A stretch of 64,000 nucleotides of DNA, taken from contig JAEUJZ010000037.1 in the NCBI GenBank assembly GCA_016794505.1, positions 248,001 through 312,000 on the forward strand, in the 5' to 3' direction. The notes beneath the pieces are model-generated. The model ran no database searches. It saw only the letters and a program-made list of their open reading frames with translations, and was not told the DNA's origin. Source of the stretch: Myxococcales bacterium (GTDB lineage: Bacteria; Myxococcota_A; Polyangia; Palsa-1104; JAEUJZ01). Numbering within the stretch: the first letter of the stretch is position 1; the number at the start of each line of letters is the position of its first letter. This document shows, piece after piece, positions 27,822 to 37,166 of the stretch. Both the position numbers and the translations under genes were made by a program.

Positions 27822-29732
27822 ATGCTGCAGATCGGCGCCCTCCTTGGGAAGTACCGCATTGTTCGCCAGCTGGGCGAGGGAGGGATGGGCTCGGTTTTTG
27901 AGGTAACGCACGTCGAGCTAGAGCGCCGCGCGGCACTGAAGATCATGCTGCCGCAGCATGCGCAGAATCCGCTCTTGCGGGCGCGTTTTGTCCGCGAAGC
28001 CAAAGCGACCAATCGCGTGCATCACCCCGGAGTGGTGCAGATCTATGAGATCAGCGAGCTTGCCGATGGAACGCCCTACTTCATCATGGAGTACCTCGAC
28101 GGCGAGACGCTGGCCAAGCGGCTCGACGACGCCGCGGCCAGACCCGAAGGGCGCTTGGGCATGGCGGGGCTGCATGCGCTGCGGCAGGTCGCGTCGATCA
28201 TCGCCAAGGTGCATGAAAAGGGCCTGATCCATCGCGACCTGAAGCCCAACAACATCATGTTGGTGACCGATCCCGAAGTACCTGGCGGCGAGCGCGCGAA
28301 GCTCCTCGATTTTGGCATCGCCAAGCAGGCCGAATCGTCGCCGACACCTGCCACCGATCCAGCGGGTCGAATCGTCACCGAGCCGAAGACACAGATTGGC
28401 AGCCTGCTCGGCACACCGCAGTACATGGCTCCAGAACAGTGGGGCAATGGCAAACCAGTCACGGAAAAAGTCGATGTCTATGCGATGGGAGTCATGACCT
28501 ATCGCGTGCTCTCGGGTCGCCTGCCGTTTCTGGGCGAAGCCCCCTTGGAGCTTGCAACGCAGCACGTCTTTCATGCCCCCGCGCCGCTGCGCGAGATCTG
28601 CCCTGGCTTGCCGGCCAAGCTGGCTGAGTTCATCGACAGCATGTTGGCCAAGACCGCGGAGGCGCGTCCCTCTATGGCCGAGGTGGTGGGCACCTTTGAG
28701 CGAATCCTCGGCCTGCCTCCCGACGCTGCCAACAGTCAGATCGAGATCCCGGACTCGTTCTCAAGCGCGCAGCAAGTGCCCGTGCCAGGCAAGCCGACGA
28801 CACCGGTCGACAATGTCGCGCCTCCCCCCGGAGCTAGCGGATCCGGTGCATTCATTCCATCTGTGCGTCCTGCTCGCGCCGATGCGACGACGGCAGACAA
28901 CGCCGGGAAGTCGGCATCCGCACCAAAGACCATCTCGCTGGAGCCAGAAGATCTCATCGCGGGTGGCGACCCGGACGGCAGCTCGTCGCCTCAGAAAACG
29001 ACCTCACCCAAGGCTGCGCCGCCGCCTCTGCGCACCGCAAGCACACCGTCGGTACGCTGGGGTCGTTTTGCCGGAATTCTCGTCGTGCTTCTGGGCTTGC
29101 TCGCGGCCGGCTTGTTTGGCAAAGGGGGTTCCTCTGCGTGCATGCAGCAGCGCTCCGCTGTGGATGCGATGCCCGCTTCGGTTGACCTGCTCGCGGCCGA
29201 GTCCGAGGACGGGCAGAGAGCAGCCGATGCGCAGCCTGGGACGCAGGAAGGCGATCGTCTGCGGCAGAACGATGACTTGCTGGCCGTCGAGCCCACGGCG
29301 TCTGATCTGGGTTTTGACCGAGCCGCTGTGGACGCAGGTGCCGGCAGCGATCTCGGCGCGCTCGATGCAAGCACACCACGAGGCGACACTCGACCGTCCG
29401 GCAAGCACGAACCGACGAAGTCGCCCGGAACGAAGCGGCCTCCACCCGCACAACCGTCGCCTCTGGTGCCGGTATCGCCATCGTGCATTCGTACGCCGGG
29501 GCTTGCGGGAACGCTGCAAGAAGCCCTGCTGATCGACGGCTTCAAGCGCAGCATCGCATCCCTGCCAGCCGGCGAGCGGGTGGTGTTGGTCCTGCAGAGC
29601 GGAAAGATCACTCTGCAAGAGGGATCGCCGACGATGCGGGCAAACCAGAAGCTGCTTGAGTACACGCTACGCGGCCAGTTTTTGACGACGCCATTTCCCG
29701 CCCGGGTGGAAATTCAATGCCCTGCTCACTGA
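27822..29732 (+). CDS. Eukaryotic-type Ser/Thr protein kinase with transmembrane anchor
   Basis: 636 residues from the ATG at 27822; an ATG at 27711 opens the same frame. The kinase domain (about 5-280) has LGEGGMGSV (P-loop), ALKIM with the catalytic Lys, HRDLKPNN, DFGIAKQ and APEQW. A disordered Pro/Ser/Ala-rich stretch leads to one membrane helix (FAGILVVLLGLLAAGLF, about 425-441). The exported part is first low complexity, then a small C-terminal domain with two cysteines. Such kinases sense envelope signals and phosphorylate cytosolic targets. Three envelope-protein genes follow, with the first overlapping by 16 bp. Confidence 0.95.
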   Translation: MLQIGALLGKYRIVRQLGEGGMGSVFEVTHVELERRAALKIMLPQHAQNPLLRARFVREAKATNRVHHPGVVQIYEISELADGTPYFIMEYLDGETLAKRLDDAAARPEGRLGMAGLHALRQVASIIAKVHEKGLIHRDLKPNNIMLVTDPEVPGGERAKLLDFGIAKQAESSPTPATDPAGRIVTEPKTQIGSLLGTPQYMAPEQWGNGKPVTEKVDVYAMGVMTYRVLSGRLPFLGEAPLELATQHVFHAPAPLREICPGLPAKLAEFIDSMLAKTAEARPSMAEVVGTFERILGLPPDAANSQIEIPDSFSSAQQVPVPGKPTTPVDNVAPPPGASGSGAFIPSVRPARADATTADNAGKSASAPKTISLEPEDLIAGGDPDGSSSPQKTTSPKAAPPPLRTASTPSVRWGRFAGILVVLLGLLAAGLFGKGGSSACMQQRSAVDAMPASVDLLAAESEDGQRAADAQPGTQEGDRLRQNDDLLAVEPTASDLGFDRAAVDAGAGSDLGALDASTPRGDTRPSGKHEPTKSPGTKRPPPAQPSPLVPVSPSCIRTPGLAGTLQEALLIDGFKRSIASLPAGERVVLVLQSGKITLQEGSPTMRANQKLLEYTLRGQFLTTPFPARVEIQCPAH

Positions 29733-30442
29733 CGCGCCATGCCCTGCTGATGTCGCTCACATGGACCTTTTTGGGCTGCGTGACATCCGCAGAGATTCAG
29801 AAGATCGAAGCGCGACTCGCTGCGCTCAAGAAAGAGAACGACGACAACTACCAGCGAGCACGCTATCTGCGAGATCAGATCTCGGCCCTGCAGCAGAGCT
29901 TTACCAACTTTCGCAACCAGTACTTCCGCGACAAGAACTGCAAGAACCCCAAGCTCGCCGAGTTTATGACGGCGGTGGCGCACAACGATCCGCAGGTCTG
30001 TCGTGCCGTCGAGTTCGACAAAGCGCTGCTGTTCATGAAGTCGCAGCCAAACTGCATCGTGTACCTTCACCCGAGCAGCGGCTTGTCGAGTCTGCATCCG
30101 GCCCGCACCGCATTCCTCAGCGAGGACTTGCTCAAGCGCGAGCAGCTTTCTCCGTCGTCGCGTTTGCTGATTCTTGTTCAGCCGCATGGTGAGTCCGAGG
30201 CCGAGCGCGACATCGCCCTGACGGTGGCCAAGAGCCTGCAGTGGAAGATCCAGTCTGAGCTCTTGCCTGCAGAGTTCCGCTCCATTGAAGTCCTGGGGCC
30301 GCATCTTTTGCCCTGCAACCTGCGCAACGAAGCCACGGTGCAGCGGCTTTACAACAACGACATCGCGATCATGCCACTGCGTGGTGAACCCGAAGGCAAG
30401 CAGCCCCGCATCCGCATCTGGATCTTCCGCAGTGACTGCTAA
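29717..30442 (+). CDS. Lipoprotein with N-terminal coiled coil
   Basis: 241 residues. The signal ends in a lipobox-like FLGC. Residues about 22-70 are a charged coiled coil (IQKIEARLAALKKENDDNYQRARYLRDQI). The rest is a mixed region with a possible strand-helix unit similar to OmpA-like folds (SRLLILVQPHGESEAERDIALTV) but without the OmpA peptidoglycan motif; I would not name the family. Overlap with the kinase gene suggests shared expression. Confidence 0.7.
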   Translation: MPCSLTRHALLMSLTWTFLGCVTSAEIQKIEARLAALKKENDDNYQRARYLRDQISALQQSFTNFRNQYFRDKNCKNPKLAEFMTAVAHNDPQVCRAVEFDKALLFMKSQPNCIVYLHPSSGLSSLHPARTAFLSEDLLKREQLSPSSRLLILVQPHGESEAERDIALTVAKSLQWKIQSELLPAEFRSIEVLGPHLLPCNLRNEATVQRLYNNDIAIMPLRGEPEGKQPRIRIWIFRSDC

Positions 30443-30474
30443 GCAAGCCACCTATCCGTGATAAGAGAGGGCGT

Positions 30475-31875
30475 ATGCTGATGTCCTTTGTTCCGCTGTG
30501 CTCCCACGTGGCTTTTCGGTCGTGGCTGCGATGCGTGGCGGTCCTTCTGCCCTTCCTCGGGCACGCCGAGGCTGTTGCGCAGACGGGGGCCGGAGCGCCC
30601 GTTTATCTGTGGGGGATCCAGGCGGGCTGCGAACAACAAGAACAGAGCACCAAGAACCTTGCGGATGCGCTGGCCCGCCAGGGTGTGCCGGTGCAGTTCC
30701 TGCGCAGCCCCAAAGAGCAGCCTCTGCCGGTCTGTCCAGGGCCCGTCTACAGCGGCAGCACAGGCTGCATGGATGCGCTCACGCTGCAGTGCCCGGCGGC
30801 CACTGGCAGCGTCATCGGTGGACTGATCGAAAAAGGAAAACAGGTCACCCGAACCAGGCTCTGGCTTTACGACTTGGCCACGGGGCGGCGGGCCGTACGC
30901 GATGACTACTGCCACCAGTGCGACCCGGATCTCGACAAGGTGCTGGCCGCTCACGTTCGCCTGCTTTTGCAGGCCCCACCGTGGGATCCGGCGCTGAGCA
31001 GTCAGCCGATGTACTGCCGCGAGTCATCTGTCGAGCGCACACGACCCTCGGGTCGGCTTTATCTGGGCGTGTTTGGCGCGTTCCCCGGCGGCGATATGCG
31101 AAGCGAGCTAATGCGACGCATCGCATTGAAGCGCTCCGCCGCGAACCTCGATGCACTGCATCTAATTAGCGAGCGCTCAGCGCCGGAGCGCATCACCGCG
31201 GGCAGTCCGGGGAGCCAGGTGCTGATGATCGAGAAAGCCGAGGGGGCCAAGGCTTCGCTCACGCTCTGGGATCAGAACACGCAGCGCCTGGCCTCACGCA
31301 GCGTGCCCTGCGCCGCCGGCTGCTTGGAGGGGGTCACACAGGCCGCCGCTGAGCTGCAAGACACCTGCTTCGAGGCAGGCTGCGTGGGCATTCAGCCCGC
31401 AGACGTCCGACCGATCGCCGCCTGCGAGCCCTGGCCCGACAGTGCGTGTCCTGCCTTTGTGGGTAGCACGAGCGAACCCCCTCGGAGCAGCAGCCTGCTC
31501 AGCAGCGGTCAAGCCACGGCCGCGATGGCGTTCATGGGCACAGGCCTCGGACTGAGCGTCGCCACCAGCATCGGCCTCTGGATTGCCAATGAGAAGGTGT
31601 TTCTGCTCGTCGACAAATACTCGATCAATCGCCTGTTCACACCAGCGGCTGCGGCCACAACCGCACTTACAGTGGGGCTGATCGGTCTGTCGGTGCCCGC
31701 GTTTCTGTGGCTGGACGCCCATCGCAAGTCGACCGCTGCCGGCACCGGGTCCTCGCGATCTGGGGGCAAGGCCACCGAGCTGACGTCACCGCTGGTCTGC
31801 CCAGGCGCAGCGCCCAGCAGCATCGGCACTGTGCCGGCCAGCGCCAGGACCGTCCGAGTCCGAGGACAGGGGTAA
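30475..31875 (+). CDS. Exported protein with C-terminal membrane helices, unknown function
   Basis: 466 residues. A signal peptide (cleavage near AVAQ) is followed by a Cys-containing soluble region (about 40-330) and two hydrophobic stretches (about 345-370 and 385-410), then a Ser/Gly-rich tail. No family recognised. It is the third gene after the kinase on the same strand, 33 bp after the lipoprotein, so it may be a surface partner of that kinase. Cysteines are many and could pair. Confidence 0.65.
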   Translation: MLMSFVPLCSHVAFRSWLRCVAVLLPFLGHAEAVAQTGAGAPVYLWGIQAGCEQQEQSTKNLADALARQGVPVQFLRSPKEQPLPVCPGPVYSGSTGCMDALTLQCPAATGSVIGGLIEKGKQVTRTRLWLYDLATGRRAVRDDYCHQCDPDLDKVLAAHVRLLLQAPPWDPALSSQPMYCRESSVERTRPSGRLYLGVFGAFPGGDMRSELMRRIALKRSAANLDALHLISERSAPERITAGSPGSQVLMIEKAEGAKASLTLWDQNTQRLASRSVPCAAGCLEGVTQAAAELQDTCFEAGCVGIQPADVRPIAACEPWPDSACPAFVGSTSEPPRSSSLLSSGQATAAMAFMGTGLGLSVATSIGLWIANEKVFLLVDKYSINRLFTPAAAATTALTVGLIGLSVPAFLWLDAHRKSTAAGTGSSRSGGKATELTSPLVCPGAAPSSIGTVPASARTVRVRGQG

Positions 31876-31879
31876 GACC

Positions 31880-32623
31880 ATGGACATGCGCAAGGACACG
31901 CTCACCGCTCGTACCGTCCTCCTCTGCTGCGGGCTGCTTGGGGCTGCAGGCAGCGGCTGCACGTTCAAACCCAGCCCAGGCTTCGGCAACATCTACGAAC
32001 AGCTCGACGGTACGACGCAAGACATGGCCGATCCAAGCCAAGACATGGCTACCGGGCCAAGCTGCAAGGCGGCTGCGGGCCTGAGCGGTACGCGCCTGCT
32101 CTGCCATGACTTTGACGGCGATCCACCACCGGACCTCGCGGGCTGGAACCTAAGCGAAGGCGCAGGCTGCGCGGGCACTTTTGGCTGGGAAATCAATCCC
32201 CTGGCGAGCCCCCCGCAGGAAGACAAGGCCCTCCAGCTCAAGTCCTTCGCAACGTTCGCAAGCGGAAGCTGTGGCGTTGCCCTGCCTTCGCTCGATAGCT
32301 GGCTCGGGGGACAGCACGGAAGCTTGACCCTCGCACTGGAGCATCAGGTCGACTTCAATGAAGCACCCTCAGCTTCCCTGGGCCCAAAAGCCGAGGTGTG
32401 TCTGGATCGGGCACAGACGCGCTGCACCGTGAGCTTCCTCAGCCAAGGTGCCAAGCGCTATCTGCGCTGGACGCTGCGTATCACACGCAGCGAGCTGCAA
32501 AGCGACAGCGGTCCGCCGCTTGCGCTGCAGCCCGTTCTTCGCTTGCGAGCGAACGGAACCTTGTACGGCAACGCCTTTGCCGGCTGGCGCATCAAGTCGA
32601 TCGCGGTGCTTGGTGACAAGTAA
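31880..32623 (+). CDS. Lipoprotein of unknown function
   Basis: 247 residues. The signal ends in AGSGC, a lipobox. A Thr/Asp/Met repeat follows (DMADPSQDMA), typical of disordered linkers after the lipid anchor in myxobacteria. Then a domain beginning LCHDFDGDPPPDLAGW, with strand-rich sequence to the end and four cysteines, resembles concanavalin/lectin-like secreted domains (FDGD...GW start), but this is only a fold guess. It is 4 bp after the preceding gene and probably ends the kinase operon. Confidence 0.65.
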   Translation: MDMRKDTLTARTVLLCCGLLGAAGSGCTFKPSPGFGNIYEQLDGTTQDMADPSQDMATGPSCKAAAGLSGTRLLCHDFDGDPPPDLAGWNLSEGAGCAGTFGWEINPLASPPQEDKALQLKSFATFASGSCGVALPSLDSWLGGQHGSLTLALEHQVDFNEAPSASLGPKAEVCLDRAQTRCTVSFLSQGAKRYLRWTLRITRSELQSDSGPPLALQPVLRLRANGTLYGNAFAGWRIKSIAVLGDK

Positions 32624-32688
32624 GTCGGCGCAGAGGCCCTGGGTGCATTGCGATCGACACGCGTGCCGCTGAGCGATGACTCCGCCAG

Positions 32689-33183
32689 CTACTCACCGGG
32701 ATAGGCAGCGATCTCGGCGAAGGTGCCTGCGATGAAGCGGAACAGCTTGGCGCCCCGTACGCCCTCGCGTTGACAGTCGATCACCAAGTAATCGACGGGA
32801 TAGATCCGCTGTCCCTCAAACACGGCGGCGCGCTCGTCTTCTTGCGAAAAATACGCGCCGACGTTGCAGTGCGAGTGATAGATGACACGGACGCGCTGTG
32901 GGCTGGAATCAGCCAAGCTTTCGTCGAGAAACTGCAGATCGCGAAAGCCCAGCGAGTAGGCGGTGCGCGCATCGCGAGGATGCGCCATGGGATCGCGCGC
33001 GTGCAGCCGGTTCTGCTGGTTCTCGCAGATCCGCACGGTGTCAACGCGCAGGGTATCGCGCGGACCGCTGAGCAGGCCGCAGGCCTCTTCGGGATAGCGA
33101 GCGCGGGCATCGGCATAGCAAGCTCGCAGCACGTCCTTATCAATCTGCGGCGTCTGTTCCGTCGACAGCGAACTACCACTCAT
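32689..33183 (-). CDS. JAMM/Mov34 metallopeptidase (Mec-like, M67)
   Basis: 164 residues with the JAMM motif in full: Glu in YPEEACGLL, then HSH followed by seven residues, Ser, two residues and Asp (YHSHCNVGAYFSQEDERAA). This is the zinc site of M67 peptidases. In Mycobacterium, Mec of this family cuts cysteine off the sulfur carrier CysO after CysM makes CysO-Cys. Here the gene follows cysM directly, overlapping it by 11 bp, so the same pathway is likely. No CysO-like gene is in the window. Confidence 0.92.
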   Translation of the reverse strand: MSGSSLSTEQTPQIDKDVLRACYADARARYPEEACGLLSGPRDTLRVDTVRICENQQNRLHARDPMAHPRDARTAYSLGFRDLQFLDESLADSSPQRVRVIYHSHCNVGAYFSQEDERAAVFEGQRIYPVDYLVIDCQREGVRGAKLFRFIAGTFAEIAAYPGE

Positions 33184-34255
33184 AGCGCCTCTCCCACTTC
33201 AAGGGCACGAAGTAGCGATCCCCGCGATCGCACAGCACGGTGGCGACGCAGCCAGTCTGTCCGCTCGCTGTCAGCTCACGCGCGATGCGCAGAGCCCCAG
33301 CGACATTGGCGCCCGCGGAGTGCCCGACGAACAGACCCTCGACTTCTTTTAAGCGCTCGGTCATCTCCCAGCCTTCGTCGGTTGACATGGGCAGGATGCG
33401 ATCGACGCACTCGTTGGGGCGCCAGATCGCGGGGACCATCGAGCTTTCCATATGCTTCAGCCCCTCAAGCCCGTGAAATGCATCATCGGGCTCGACGGCG
33501 ACGACGGTGACGCCACCGCCATCGGGTCTGCGGTGCTCGCGCATGCGTCGGCCAGTCCCCATCACCGTGCCAGATGTGCCGATGCCGGCGACGAAGTGTG
33601 TGATGCGATCGCCGAGCACAGAAAGAATCTCGGGGCCCGTACCCAGATAGTGCGCGCGAGGATTCGATTCGTTGCTGTACTGATCGGGATAAAAATAACG
33701 AGAAGGATCGGCAGCGACGATCTCGCGCACCAGCCGAATGGCGCCGTCGGATCCCTCAAGCTCAGACGAAAAGACAAGCTGCGTGCCATAGGCGGACGTG
33801 ATCTGCTTGCGCGCGGCCGACACGTTGGCCGGCATCACCAGCTTGACCGCGATGCCCAGCGCCGCCCCAACCAGCGAGTACGCCACGCCGGTATTGCCCG
33901 ATGTCGCATCGATCAGCGTCTTGTCTTGGGTCAGGCGACCATCGGCGAGCGCATCGCGAATGATCTGCAGCGCCGGTCGATCTTTGACGCTGCCACCGGG
34001 ATTGCAGAACTCGCACTTGGCCCAGATCTCGACGCCGGGCGGTTCGATGTGGGCCAGGCGAACCAGCGGTGTGCCACCGATCAGATCCAAGACCGAAGCA
34101 CACGCGGCGGCCTGCCTGGGCACTTGCTGATCGGCAAGCTGTACGCGGGCCGACTGCAGCCCTCTCGACGAGCGAGCGTCCGTAGCCTGGCTCGTTTCCG
34201 TGGGCGCGGCCGAAGCGAAGGAAGAAGAATCCACGGGCGGAGGATCACACTGCAT
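33173..34255 (-). CDS. cysM: Cysteine synthase family protein, CysM-like
   Basis: 360 residues from the ATG at 34255; the frame opens to 34381 with Arg-rich, weakly coding sequence. The fold-type II PLP motifs are clear: GGTPLVRL, NPGGSVKDRPA with the PLP Lys, DATSGNTGVAYS, GIGTSGTVMGTGR, and GLFVGHSAGANV. The first 65 residues before the PLP domain are low complexity and not normal for the family. The pairing with the downstream JAMM protease suggests a CysO-dependent CysM rather than an O-acetylserine enzyme. Confidence 0.9.
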   Translation of the reverse strand: MQCDPPPVDSSSFASAAPTETSQATDARSSRGLQSARVQLADQQVPRQAAACASVLDLIGGTPLVRLAHIEPPGVEIWAKCEFCNPGGSVKDRPALQIIRDALADGRLTQDKTLIDATSGNTGVAYSLVGAALGIAVKLVMPANVSAARKQITSAYGTQLVFSSELEGSDGAIRLVREIVAADPSRYFYPDQYSNESNPRAHYLGTGPEILSVLGDRITHFVAGIGTSGTVMGTGRRMREHRRPDGGGVTVVAVEPDDAFHGLEGLKHMESSMVPAIWRPNECVDRILPMSTDEGWEMTERLKEVEGLFVGHSAGANVAGALRIARELTASGQTGCVATVLCDRGDRYFVPLKWERRYEW

Positions 34256-34363
34256 GCGCCGATATGATGCCGCAGAACCGCGCAGGCCAGCGCACGAAGC
34301 GTCGTGGCGAGCCACCTTGACGCAGCCGGACTTCATCCGCAGGTTCTGGCCAAGGGGTGCATC

Positions 34364-34786
34364 ATGATTGTCGCGTGCCATGCCTGTCAGAAAAGCAACC
34401 GCCTGCCGGCCGCGCGTCTATCGGAAGAAGCTCGCTGCGGAAGCTGCAAGGCTACGCTGTCGCCGCCAAGCCAGCCGGTCGCTGTGCGCACCGCCGAAGA
34501 CTTTGCCGAGCTGATCGGCACGTCGCCGGTTCCAGTGCTCGTCGACTTTTGGGCGACGTGGTGCGGCCCATGTCGCACGGTCGCCCCCGAGCTAGAAAAG
34601 CTGGCCCGCGAGCGCCCTGGTGCGCTGGTCATCGCCAAGGTCGATACCGATGCGCTGCCGCAGGTCGCCGGCCGCTTCGACATCCGCAGCATCCCGACGC
34701 TGATCTTGTTTCGCAGCGGGCGTGAGTCAGGACGCGTAAGCGGCGCCATGCCGGCCCGCGCCATCTGTTCTCAGCTGGGCCTTTAG
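34364..34786 (+). CDS. trxC: Thioredoxin 2 with N-terminal zinc ribbon
   Basis: 140 residues from the ATG at 34364, with AAGGGG seven bases upstream. The first 30 residues carry CHAC and CGSC, the zinc-ribbon pair of Trx2 (TrxC). The thioredoxin fold follows with WCGPCR and cis-Pro SIPTL. Zinc binding makes Trx2 sensitive to oxidation in other bacteria. It is divergent from cysM and convergent with the MATE transporter. Confidence 0.93.
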   Translation: MIVACHACQKSNRLPAARLSEEARCGSCKATLSPPSQPVAVRTAEDFAELIGTSPVPVLVDFWATWCGPCRTVAPELEKLARERPGALVIAKVDTDALPQVAGRFDIRSIPTLILFRSGRESGRVSGAMPARAICSQLGL

Positions 34787-34812
34787 CCACATCGCCACCG
34801 CTCGTTCAGGCG

Positions 34813-36273
34813 CTAGATGTGGATCGACTTCCAGTCGCCGGAACGAAACTTGAGGAACATGATGAGCGCCAGCGCGCAGACGTAGAAAATCATCGCGCTC
34901 CACACGCCCATCAGGCCCAAGTGGAAGGTGATTCCCGCCAGATACGAAAGCGGCACCAGGCAGATGAGGTGCAGAATGCCTTCGGCGACCATGACGAACA
35001 CGGTGTTCCCAGCCCCATAGAGCGCTTGCGTATAGACCAGGGCCGCCGAGATAACCGGCGTCATGATGCCTCCGACCAAGCGCAAGATCGGCGCTGCCGC
35101 GGCCACGACGTCAGGGTCGGGGTTCCAAAAGCGCAGGATGGGCTCGGCGAAGACGGCGATGCTGATGCCCAAGACGCTAAACAGCGTCATGCCGATGCGC
35201 GCCGAGGTGTTGGCATAGCGCTCGGCCAGCTCGGGATCCTTGGCGCCCATCGACTGACTGACCAGCGTTGCGGTCGCCGTCGCATAGGCCAAGCCCAAGA
35301 TGAAGATGAGCTGCATCACGCTGATGATGTTCGACGTGGCCGCGCCATAGATCGTTCGTCCGACGCTGTGACCTGCCAGCTTGTCGAGCTTGGCGACGAC
35401 ATACAGCACAAAGCCAAAGCCCGACATCGCGAACATGGTGGCCAAGCCCGAAGGCACAGACAACCGAACGATGTCCCACATGGTCCGCAAAGACAGGTTG
35501 CTCAAGCGGCGAATGTGATACGGGCGATACATCGGTCGGAAGGACCAGATCACCATGATCAGAAGTCCGATGTACGAGCTGATCATCGAGGCCAGACCGG
35601 CTCCTGGTACACCGAGGTGCGGCAGGTTCCCGCCGGCCAAGCGGACGAGCACATCATGCACGTCATCGATGAAGAAGATGCCGGGACGCTGCGCGCCAAA
35701 CATGAGGCCGACGCACAAAAGGAAGTTGGCGATGTTCATCACCACCGCCGCACCCATGTGTACGCGCGTCTTGCCCAGGCCGTCGAAGAAAGACTTCAGG
35801 CTAATCGTCGTGACCATGCCGGTGATCTGCAGGAAGCGCCAGCGCAGAAACGGCACGCCCAGCTCGATGACCTTGGGGTCCTTGTTGACCAGGCCAAACA
35901 GCATCGGAGCCGCGATCCAACAAATCGCCGTTACGACGATGGATGCCAGGACGGCAAACACCTGCGAGTTGGTCGAGATGACCCCTGCTCCCTCGATGTC
36001 TTGCGCGCCGATGCGTCGCGCCGTCAACGCCTGTGTGCCGACGCTGATCGCCGACAGAAAGCCTCCGAAGGCCCACAAGAGCACGATGCTGAGTTGAACC
36101 GCGGCCTGTCCTGGCGTGCTCTCTTCGATGGGCAGGCGTCCAACCAAGATGTGATCGACTTGGTTGATCAAAGTCTGCGTCAACATCGCCAGCATCACTG
36201 GATAGGACAGAGCCAGGATGCGACGCGTCAACGCGGGGTCGAACCAAGGGGTAGGGCTGGGCTTACCTGACAT
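34813..36273 (-). CDS. MATE family efflux transporter
   Basis: 486 residues with about twelve membrane helices in two related halves. QTLINQVDHILVG and TARRIGAQD in the N-half, and the internal repeat RLSVPSGLATMFAMSGFG leading the C-half, fit MATE (multidrug and toxin extrusion) proteins, which exchange drugs for sodium or protons. The substrate cannot be read from sequence. Confidence 0.92.
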   Translation of the reverse strand: MSGKPSPTPWFDPALTRRILALSYPVMLAMLTQTLINQVDHILVGRLPIEESTPGQAAVQLSIVLLWAFGGFLSAISVGTQALTARRIGAQDIEGAGVISTNSQVFAVLASIVVTAICWIAAPMLFGLVNKDPKVIELGVPFLRWRFLQITGMVTTISLKSFFDGLGKTRVHMGAAVVMNIANFLLCVGLMFGAQRPGIFFIDDVHDVLVRLAGGNLPHLGVPGAGLASMISSYIGLLIMVIWSFRPMYRPYHIRRLSNLSLRTMWDIVRLSVPSGLATMFAMSGFGFVLYVVAKLDKLAGHSVGRTIYGAATSNIISVMQLIFILGLAYATATATLVSQSMGAKDPELAERYANTSARIGMTLFSVLGISIAVFAEPILRFWNPDPDVVAAAAPILRLVGGIMTPVISAALVYTQALYGAGNTVFVMVAEGILHLICLVPLSYLAGITFHLGLMGVWSAMIFYVCALALIMFLKFRSGDWKSIHI

Positions 36274-36376
36274 GTTTGGTCAGATGCCCTTCTACCACAT
36301 TCGCCTTCCGTCGCGGCTGCTTTTCACGAAGTCGAACCGCGCGGAATCGCACGGTCCTTTGATGCGGACCAGAGAC

Positions 36377-36865
36377 TCAGTCGTTCAGTGACTGACCCAA
36401 GGGACTGCGGGGTGGGCTAGCCGTCTGCTTGAGGACCTTCTTTCGCAGCGCGCCGGCTTCCCGCGCGATGTACTCAAGGGCGTACTGCAGCGACGACAAC
36501 GACAAGTCTGAGAGCAGCAGGGTGTGCCGCAGCACGTACTGGTTGCCGCTCAGCACAAGCGCACCCAGCAGAAGTCGCGCGCCGTGGCGCAAGGCGGCCG
36601 TGGGACTCATCGCGCGCTCGCCGCAGACCTCGGCGCGCACGCTTAGCCACGTCTTTGCGCCGTCGCTGGCCTGCAAAAGCTGGCCATGCACATGAACCAC
36701 CGCCGCGGCCAAGCTGGCCTCATCCAACGCGGGACGAGCCTTCCCGGCGTCGACGTCGGCCTCGGCCTCTGGCAACGCAAAGTCCATCGTGAAGTGATGC
36801 GGCTGATCGAGCCGCAACACATAGTGCTTCCGCACAAAGGCTTGCACTTCGCTCCAGCTTGCCAT
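36377..36865 (-). CDS. CesT/YbjN-like small protein
   Basis: 162 residues. The layout, with an N-terminal helix WSEVQAFVRKHYVL, several strands, and a long C-terminal helix SLQYALEYIAREAGALRKKV, resembles the CesT/YbjN type III-secretion-chaperone-like fold. The family call is a pattern match only. The tiny conserved gene at 36877-37062 precedes it by 11 bp and they are probably co-transcribed. Confidence 0.55.
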   Translation of the reverse strand: MASWSEVQAFVRKHYVLRLDQPHHFTMDFALPEAEADVDAGKARPALDEASLAAAVVHVHGQLLQASDGAKTWLSVRAEVCGERAMSPTAALRHGARLLLGALVLSGNQYVLRHTLLLSDLSLSSLQYALEYIAREAGALRKKVLKQTASPPRSPLGQSLND

Positions 36866-36876
36866 CGTCTGCCCGC

Positions 36877-37062
36877 CTAGATGCCGTAGTCGATGATGAC
36901 CACTCCGCGCTCGCCGTCTGAGGGAGGCCTGTCTTCTTCATAGCCCTCGCGGTCCGAGGGATGAGCAGGATACTCAGGCGGATCGATCACGGGACGTTCC
37001 TCGCGACGATGACGCTCCTCCTCCCGCCTACGAATCTGATCGATGATCCAGGGGTCGAGCAT
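36877..37062 (-). CDS. Small charged conserved protein
   Basis: 61 residues, starting MLDPWIIDQIRRREEER, the start of short proteins I recall as widespread in deltaproteobacterial genomes. The middle is very charged and the tail is Pro-rich, ending VVIIDYGI. GGAG lies 7 bases upstream of the ATG, and the CesT/YbjN-like gene follows 11 bp later. No function is known to me. Confidence 0.7.
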   Translation of the reverse strand: MLDPWIIDQIRRREEERHRREERPVIDPPEYPAHPSDREGYEEDRPPSDGERGVVIIDYGI

Positions 37063-37166
37063 GGCACGTCTCCGACAGCGAGTTCTCCCCCGTCAGTGTG
37101 ACGGGCGATGGCGTTCGGCGTCAAGGAAAGAGAACGCTCGGTCCCTCGCTACGCCACAAGCCCAAT

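Noticed and set aside
34819..36270. A 483-codon frame antisense to the MATE transporter
   Set aside because: Composition is dominated by His, Asp, Arg and Gln, as expected from the complement of hydrophobic codons; no family or start signal.
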